Assembly (NCBI GenBank): GCA_963753195.1
Contig: CAVWBH010000007.1
Span: 62,001 to 126,000, forward strand
Source: Palsa-504 sp963753195
GTDB taxonomy: Bacteria > Actinomycetota > Actinomycetes > Streptosporangiales > Streptosporangiaceae
Direction: 5' to 3'
Length of the DNA stretch: 64,000 nt
Positions 59,609 to 64,000 of this stretch are shown in pieces (positions within the stretch are counted from its first letter, which is position 1; each line of letters opens with the position of its first letter). Made by a program: the position numbers and the translations under genes. Under the pieces are notes generated by a model. That model had not been told where the DNA came from. It made no database searches and saw only the letters and a list, made by a program, of their open reading frames with translations.

Positions 59609-60103
59609 GTGACCGAAGTCGAGACCCTCGTAACTCCCGAGATGGAGCAGCAGAAGGGCGTGTGGGGCAAGGAAACCGTGTCCTATCCAGTTTCCGAGTC
59701 CGACATCCGGAAGTGGGCCATCGCGGTCTACTGGCCGAAGACGCCGCCCCGGCTGTTCTGGGATGAGGAGTACGCCAAGACGACGCACTGGGGCGGCATC
59801 GTGGCCCCCGAGGACTTCAACCCGTTCTCCTGGCCGATCCCGACCGGGGACTTCAAGCCCGCCGGGGCGGTGCCGGGACAGACGCCCAAGAAGGGCGGCA
59901 ACGTGCTGAACGGCGGCCAGTTCGATACGTTCGGTGTCCGCATCCGGCCCGGCGACGTCATCACCAGCCGCACCCGGCTCTCGCACTGGGAGGAGCGGAC
60001 CGGCCGCAACGGCCTGACGCTGTACTCCTTCACCGAGACCGAATGGCGCAACCAGCGCGGCGAACTCGTCAAGACGCGCATCTCGACCGGCATCCGTTAC
60101 TAG
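59609..60103 (+). CDS. MaoC-like (FAS1-type) dehydratase, N-terminal hotdog subunit
   Basis: 164 residues, single hotdog fold: GKETVSYPVSESDIRKWAIA, VYWPKTPPRLFWDEEYAKTT, WGGIVAPEDFNPFSWPI, GGQFDTFGVRIRPGDVITSR. It resembles the HadA/HadC or FAS1-like dehydratase half that pairs with a second hotdog subunit carrying the catalytic Asp-His. The GTG at 59609 has GAGAGGAG upstream. The partner gene follows after 15 nt. Together they would hydrate or dehydrate an acyl thioester. Confidence 0.82.
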   Translation: MTEVETLVTPEMEQQKGVWGKETVSYPVSESDIRKWAIAVYWPKTPPRLFWDEEYAKTTHWGGIVAPEDFNPFSWPIPTGDFKPAGAVPGQTPKKGGNVLNGGQFDTFGVRIRPGDVITSRTRLSHWEERTGRNGLTLYSFTETEWRNQRGELVKTRISTGIRY

Positions 60104-60118
60104 CTCCGCGAGGCAGGC

Positions 60119-60550
60119 ATGGCCAACAACGTGTATTTCGAGGACGTCGAGATCGGCCAGGAAATCCCGGCCTTCGAGCGCGAGACCGACTTCATGAACT
60201 GGAACCGGTACGCCGCGGTCAACGAGGAGTTCGTCTACGTCCACATGGACGACGAGGCGGGCCAGGCCGCGGGCCAGGGCGCGGCGTTCGGCATGGGCAA
60301 CCTGCGCTGGGCCTACGTGCTCAACGCGCTGCGGGACTGGGCCGGTGACGAGGCGCAGATCCGCGAGCTGTCCTTGCAGTTCCGCGCGATCAACCACAAG
60401 CACGACCAGCTCCGCACCTCAGCCGTGGTCACGGACAAGAAGCAGGAAAACGGCGAGAACCTCGTCATGTTGGACGTCAACGTCCTCAACCAGAAGGACG
60501 ATAAGACGGCGCCGGGCCGGGCCATAGTGGTGCTTCCGTCCCGCGGGTAA
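60119..60550 (+). CDS. MaoC-like hotdog subunit, diverged
   Basis: 143 residues: NVYFEDVEIGQEIPAFERET, DFMNWNRYAAVNEEFVYVHM, DDEAGQAAGQGAAFGMGNLR, LSLQFRAINHKHDQLRTSAV. In MaoC hydratases the motif is D-x4-H on the central helix; here NEEFVYVHMDDEAG keeps VHxDxEx, the form found in HTD2/HadB-like subunits. It is the likely catalytic partner of the preceding gene. The ATG follows GCGAGGCAGGC. The substrate acyl chain cannot be inferred. Confidence 0.82.
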   Translation: MANNVYFEDVEIGQEIPAFERETDFMNWNRYAAVNEEFVYVHMDDEAGQAAGQGAAFGMGNLRWAYVLNALRDWAGDEAQIRELSLQFRAINHKHDQLRTSAVVTDKKQENGENLVMLDVNVLNQKDDKTAPGRAIVVLPSRG

Positions 60551-60598
60551 CGGCCGCATCGTTCCTCAATTACTGCTGCTCTCGGTAGCCTGAGGCTG

Positions 60599-63500
60599 GT
60601 GGGGCAACAGGAACTCTTCATGCTGGCGGTGGCGATCGCCGGGGTGATGATCGTCGGCCGGGCGGTGGCCAACCGGCTCGAGATACCCGATGCGATCGTG
60701 CTGGTCGTGCTCGGCGTCCTGGCCGGCCTGATCCCGCAGGTGCCGAACATCGACCTGCCGCCGGACCTCGTGCTGGTCTTGTTCCTCCCGCCGCTGGTCT
60801 ACAACGCCGCGTTCCTGTCCGCCCCCCGGGAGAGCCGGGAGAACTCGGTCCCGATCACCGGGCTGGCCTTCGGCGCGACCGCGGCCACGATCGTGGCCGT
60901 CGGCGCGGTGACCCGGCTGGTCCTGCCCGGCATAGGGTGGGCGCCTGCGCTGGCGTTCGCCGCCGCCGTGGCCCCCACCGATGCCGTGGCCGCCACCGCG
61001 GTGCTGACCCGGCTGGGCGCGCCGCAGCGGGTGGTCACCATCCTGGAGGGCGAGAGCCTGATCAACGACGCGGTCGCGCTGACCGCGTTCGGCCTGGCCG
61101 TCGAGGCGATGGCCAAGCCGTTCACGTTCGGTCATGGCGTGACCCGGCTGGCCGAGGTGGTGCTCGGCGGGATCGCCTACGGGCTGGTCGTCGCGGCGGT
61201 GATCGAGCGGGTCCGCAAGCGCGTCAAGGACCCGGCCAGCCAGATCCTGATCTCGCTGATCACCCCGTTCGTGGCCTACATCCCGGCCGATGAGCTGAAC
61301 GTGTCCGGCGTACTGGCCACCGTGGTGACCGGGGTGTACCTCGGGAACCGGGCCGAGGGGGTGATCCAGCCCGCCTCGCGGGTGGCCGGCACGATGTTCT
61401 GGCGAACGCTGATCTTCCTGCTGGAGTCGGCGCTGTTCGTGCTGCTCGGGCTGGAGCTGCGGTCGCTGGCCACCCACCTGCCCGGCCCGCATCCGGCGTC
61501 CATGCTGACCGGCGCGGCCGCCGCCCTGGTCGGGGTGGTGATCGCGGTCCGGCTGGGCTGGGAGCTGCTGGTGTCCCCGCTGGCCCGGTTCCTGCCCGGC
61601 CCGCACCCCGCGTTCGTCCGCAACCCGTGGCGGCAGCGGCTGGTCATCGGCTGGGGCGGCATGCGCGGGGCCATCTCGCTGGCCATCGTGCTCAGCATTC
61701 CGACCATGCTGAACGGGACGGCGTTCACCGAACGGCCCACACTGGTCTTCCTGGCCGCGGTCGTGGTGGTGGCCACGCTGATCGGCCAGGGCCTCACGCT
61801 CGCGCCGCTGCTGCGCGTCCTGGGCCTGGCCCAGGGCAAGCGGCGCCACCGGGCCGAGGCCCGGGCCCGGGCCAAGGTCACCGAGGCCGGCCTGGCCCGC
61901 CTCGATCAGCTGGCCGAGGCGGGCGGGGTGGACGAGGACACGGCCAGCGTGTACCGCCAGCTGTTCGAGATGCGGCTGGACCGGGTCCGCGTGACGCTCG
62001 GCGACGCGAGCGAGGACGACGTGGCCGACACGGCCGGCCTGAGCCGGGAGCTCGTCCGCGCGCAACGGGACAAGCTCGACGAGCTGTACCGCGACGGCGA
62101 GATCGGCGACGAGACCCGGCGGGCCATCTCCCGCACGCTTGACCTGCAGGAACCACGGCCGTTCTTACAGGTCGACCTGGCCGCTCACGCAGGTGACGGT
62201 GCCGCCGGCGACCCAGATCGTGCCGTCGTCGTCGCGGGAGACGGCGACCCGGCCGGCCCGGCCCAGCACGGTGCCCTGGCTGGCCACGTACGGCGCGCTG
62301 GCGCGGCCGGTGCGCAGCAGCCAGGCCGCGAGCGAGGCGTTGAAGCTGCCGGTGACCGGGTCCTCGGCGATGCCCCCGTCCTTGGTGAAGAACGCCCGGA
62401 CTTCGAACGCGGCCGGCGATCCGGCCGGGTAGGGCCCGGCCAGGCCCAGGTTGAGGTCAGTGTCACCGGGCTTGACGGCCAGGACCGCCTCGGCGCTGTC
62501 CAGCAGCACCGCGATCCAGCCCGGGCCGTTGTCAGCCCAGGACGCGTCCACGATGGCGGACCGGTCGATCCGCAGCGCGGCGGCCACCTGCGCCAGCAGG
62601 TCCTCGGTCAGCGGGCCGTCCCGCAGCACCGGCGGCGCCGCGAAGGCCAGCCCGTCCGCGCCGCGCCGCACCCGCACCAGGCCGGCCTGGCATTCCTGCA
62701 CGATCACGCCGCCCTCTCGGGGCGTGCCGCCCGCGCCCAGCCACGCGTGGCAGGTGCCCAGGGTGGGATGCCCGGCGAAGGGCAGCTCGGTGGCCGGGGT
62801 GAAGATCCGCACCCGGTAATCCGCGCCGGGGTCCGCGGGCGGCAGCACGAACGTGGTCTCCGACAGGTTCATCCAGTTCGCGAACCGCTGCATCTGCGCG
62901 GCCGGCAGGCCGTCGGCGTCGAGGACCACGGCCACCGGGTTCCCGCGGTACGGGGTGGTGGTGAACACGTCGACCTGCGTGAACGGGCGCGTCATAGGTC
63001 AGTCCCCGGCTGGCCGCAGCGCCTGGCGGGCGGCCGCGGCGATCTGGCCGGCGGAGATCCCGGCCGCCGTCATCAGCTCGGCGGGGGTCCCGGAGCCGGG
63101 CAGGTCACGGACGGCCAGGTGGACGATGCGAGCCGGGTGGCCCGCGTCGCTGAGCGCGTCCAGGACCGCGCTGCCCAGGCCGCCGGCCGGGTAGTGGTCC
63201 TCGGCCACGACCAGCCGGTCCCCGGTCGCGGCCGCGGCGTCCAGCAGGGCCTGGGTGTCGATCGGCTTGACCGAGTACAGGTCCAGGACGCGGGCGCGGA
63301 TACCCTCGCTGGCCAGCTCGTCGGCCGCGGCCAGGCAGTTGTGCAGGGTCACGCCGGCGCCGATCAGCGTCACCTGGTCCTCCGGATCGGACCGGAGGAC
63401 CTTCGAGCCACCGATGGGGAACGTCTCGTCGGGCCCGTACAGGACCGGGTAGGCGCCCCGGGTGGTGCGCATGTAGACGGCGCCGTCGCGTTCGGCCATT

Positions 63501-64000
63501 TCGTTGGTGAGGTAGGCGGTGCTGGTCGCGTCGCTGGGATACAGCACCGTCGAGCCGTGCACGGCCCGCATCATGGCCAGGTCTTCCAGGGCCATCTGGG
63601 ACGGGCCGTCCGCGCCGATCTCGACGCCCGCGTGCGAGCCGCACAGCCGGATGTTGGCCTGGGAGATGGCCGACATCCGGATGAAGTCGTGGGCCCGGGT
63701 GAAGAACGCGGCGAACGTCGCGGCGAACGGGATGTACCCGCGGACGGACAGGCCGACCGCGGACGCGACGAGCTGCTGCTCGGCGATGTACATCTCGAAG
63801 TACCGCTCGGGATGGGCCTTTTCGAACTCCTCCAGGTGGGTGGAGTTGCCCACCTCTCCGTCCAGGGCCACGACGTGGCCACGAGCGCCGACCGCAGCCA
63901 GGGCCTGGCCGAAGGCCAGCCGGGTGGCGACCTTGTCGTCCAGCTCGTAGCGGGGCAGGTTCACTTCGCCGTCGGGCCAGGCCCGGGGCGTTCCGGCCGG
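60599..64000 (+). CDS. CPA1-family Na+/H+ antiporter; frame without a stop codon in the window
   Basis: Antiporter homology covers about the first 520 residues (to about 62160): VAIAGVMIVGRAVANRLEIP, FLPPLVYNAAFLS, AVAPTDAVAATAVLTRLGAP, LEGESLINDAVALTAFGLAV, GWGGMRGAISLAIVLSIPTM, and a cytoplasmic tail ending YRDGEIGDETRRAISRTLDL. The GTG at 60599 follows TGAGG; the ATG at 60620 is the alternative. I read the frame codon by codon and found no stop up to base 64000; after 62165 it is antisense to the phzF and transketolase genes and carries no homology. The natural end is probably near 62160, with its stop lost or shifted out of frame. Confidence 0.8.
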   Translation, partial: MGQQELFMLAVAIAGVMIVGRAVANRLEIPDAIVLVVLGVLAGLIPQVPNIDLPPDLVLVLFLPPLVYNAAFLSAPRESRENSVPITGLAFGATAATIVAVGAVTRLVLPGIGWAPALAFAAAVAPTDAVAATAVLTRLGAPQRVVTILEGESLINDAVALTAFGLAVEAMAKPFTFGHGVTRLAEVVLGGIAYGLVVAAVIERVRKRVKDPASQILISLITPFVAYIPADELNVSGVLATVVTGVYLGNRAEGVIQPASRVAGTMFWRTLIFLLESALFVLLGLELRSLATHLPGPHPASMLTGAAAALVGVVIAVRLGWELLVSPLARFLPGPHPAFVRNPWRQRLVIGWGGMRGAISLAIVLSIPTMLNGTAFTERPTLVFLAAVVVVATLIGQGLTLAPLLRVLGLAQGKRRHRAEARARAKVTEAGLARLDQLAEAGGVDEDTASVYRQLFEMRLDRVRVTLGDASEDDVADTAGLSRELVRAQRDKLDELYRDGEIGDETRRAISRTLDLQEPRPFLQVDLAAHAGDGAAGDPDRAVVVAGDGDPAGPAQHGALAGHVRRAGAAGAQQPGRERGVEAAGDRVLGDAPVLGEERPDFERGRRSGRVGPGQAQVEVSVTGLDGQDRLGAVQQHRDPARAVVSPGRVHDGGPVDPQRGGHLRQQVLGQRAVPQHRRRREGQPVRAAPHPHQAGLAFLHDHAALSGRAARAQPRVAGAQGGMPGEGQLGGRGEDPHPVIRAGVRGRQHERGLRQVHPVREPLHLRGRQAVGVEDHGHRVPAVRGGGEHVDLRERARHRSVPGWPQRLAGGRGDLAGGDPGRRHQLGGGPGAGQVTDGQVDDASRVARVAERVQDRAAQAAGRVVVLGHDQPVPGRGRGVQQGLGVDRLDRVQVQDAGADTLAGQLVGRGQAVVQGHAGADQRHLVLRIGPEDLRATDGERLVGPVQDRVGAPGGAHVDGAVAFGHFVGEVGGAGRVAGIQHRRAVHGPHHGQVFQGHLGRAVRADLDARVRAAQPDVGLGDGRHPDEVVGPGEERGERRGERDVPADGQADRGRDELLLGDVHLEVPLGMGLFELLQVGGVAHLSVQGHDVATSADRSQGLAEGQPGGDLVVQLVAGQVHFAVGPGPGRSGR
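62165..62995 (-). CDS. PhzF-family isomerase/epimerase-like protein
   Basis: 276 residues: TQVDVFTTTPYRGNPVAVVL, catalytic Glu in RIFTPATELPFAGHPTLGTC (about residue 70), and a second half with the matching FFTKDGGIAEDPVTGSFNAS. Both halves form the diaminopimelate-epimerase-like fold of PhzF. PhzF itself isomerises dihydro-hydroxyanthranilate in phenazine synthesis, but no other phenazine gene is here, so a general isomerase is more likely. The ATG is 3 nt after the transketolase stop, so they form one operon. Its 3' end is overlapped by the antiporter frame. Confidence 0.9.
   Translation of the reverse strand: MTRPFTQVDVFTTTPYRGNPVAVVLDADGLPAAQMQRFANWMNLSETTFVLPPADPGADYRVRIFTPATELPFAGHPTLGTCHAWLGAGGTPREGGVIVQECQAGLVRVRRGADGLAFAAPPVLRDGPLTEDLLAQVAAALRIDRSAIVDASWADNGPGWIAVLLDSAEAVLAVKPGDTDLNLGLAGPYPAGSPAAFEVRAFFTKDGGIAEDPVTGSFNASLAAWLLRTGRASAPYVASQGTVLGRAGRVAVSRDDDGTIWVAGGTVTCVSGQVDL
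62999..64000 (-). CDS. Transketolase, C-terminal part (runs off right edge)
   Basis: At least 333 residues are in the window, continuing upstream beyond 64000. Pyrimidine domain: RLAFGQALAAVGARGHVVAL, DGEVGNSTHLEEFEKAHPER, YFEMYIAEQQLVASAVGLSV, CGSHAGVEIGADGPSQMALE with the TPP-binding Glu in IAEQQ. C-terminal domain: VTLIGAGVTLHNCLAAADEL, VAEDHYPAGGLGSAVLDAL. A GTG at 63964 could start a protein here, but the bases before it (GTPRAWPDGEVNLPRYE) match the linker of full-length transketolases, so it is internal. Interconverts sugar phosphates in the pentose phosphate pathway. Confidence 0.9.
   Translation of the reverse strand, partial: PAGTPRAWPDGEVNLPRYELDDKVATRLAFGQALAAVGARGHVVALDGEVGNSTHLEEFEKAHPERYFEMYIAEQQLVASAVGLSVRGYIPFAATFAAFFTRAHDFIRMSAISQANIRLCGSHAGVEIGADGPSQMALEDLAMMRAVHGSTVLYPSDATSTAYLTNEMAERDGAVYMRTTRGAYPVLYGPDETFPIGGSKVLRSDPEDQVTLIGAGVTLHNCLAAADELASEGIRARVLDLYSVKPIDTQALLDAAAATGDRLVVAEDHYPAGGLGSAVLDALSDAGHPARIVHLAVRDLPGSGTPAELMTAAGISAGQIAAAARQALRPAGD

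Noticed and set aside
62165..62995. PhzF as evidence of a phenazine cluster
   Set aside because: No other phenazine gene is present in the window. The DAHP synthase 62 kb away is an ordinary class II enzyme.

Overview
This is a 64 kb chromosomal stretch from a very GC-rich actinomycete. The evidence is uniform high GC with G/C third positions, frequent GTG starts, a WhiB-family iron-sulfur regulator, a class II DAHP synthase, a DUF222/HNH (13E12-type) endonuclease, an Rv1733c-like membrane protein and many large LuxR, TetR, MarR and GntR regulators. I cannot name the genus. There is no rRNA, tRNA, CRISPR array, prophage or insertion sequence that I can support. It reads as accessory chromosome rich in regulators, exporters and small detoxifying enzymes.

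Layout. 1-5.5 kb: the start of a DAHP synthase gene, a TPR protein, a cupin and a large ATPase-LuxR regulator. 5.6-12.0 kb: two paralogous MalT-like LuxR regulators in divergent orientation, with a whiB7-like gene and an overlapping 65-codon ORF between them. 12.1-19.3 kb: a membrane-anchored alpha/beta hydrolase (frameshifted), a REC/thioredoxin-reductase-like fusion, a truncated cupin, a DHA2 drug exporter, two small proteins and an FAD monooxygenase. 19.4-25.9 kb: small monooxygenase, broken SRPBCC gene, DedA protein, acyl-CoA dehydrogenase, MmgE/PrpD and SulP transporter. 26.3-36.9 kb: SDR, O-methyltransferase, acyl-CoA ligase, ABM-MarR operon, amidase, GntR and a third large LuxR type. 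37-44 kb: VOC protein, frameshifted PoxB-like enzyme, VOC, Bax-inhibitor-1 protein, M20 amidohydrolase, two membrane proteins and an MBL hydrolase. 44-50.5 kb: TetR/MFS pair, ECF sigma plus double-VOC protein, VOC genes, a second TetR and a TPR protein. 50.5-64 kb: oxidoreductase, hydrolase, DUF222-HNH, amidohydrolase, tandem Bcr/CflA exporters, two hotdog dehydratase subunits, an Na+/H+ antiporter, PhzF and a transketolase running off the edge.

The most interesting signal is not a gene. A 34-bp box (GATTCCACC, 5-6 nt, ATG, 2 nt, then CACTTTCGGGTGACGC) occurs four times between 8.4 and 17.4 kb. Each copy lies 58-101 bp upstream of a gene in the same orientation and is followed after 20-21 nt by a TANNNT -10 element. 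The four downstream units are the whiB7 pair, the hydrolase, the DHA2 exporter and the small-protein/monooxygenase operon. The two flanking MalT-like regulators have nearly identical DNA-binding helices, so they are natural candidates to bind it. I infer an undescribed local antibiotic- or stress-response regulon.

Other readable control circuits: a 57-bp AT-rich duplicated element overlapping the -35 of two perfect-spacing promoters around a MarR gene; TAGACAG palindromes at a TetR/MFS pair; and a 10-bp-arm palindrome at a second TetR gene. Several genes look broken (hydrolase, PoxB-like enzyme, SRPBCC, a PhnB-type VOC gene), and the antiporter frame has no stop codon before the window edge. 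These could be genuine decay or assembly indels.
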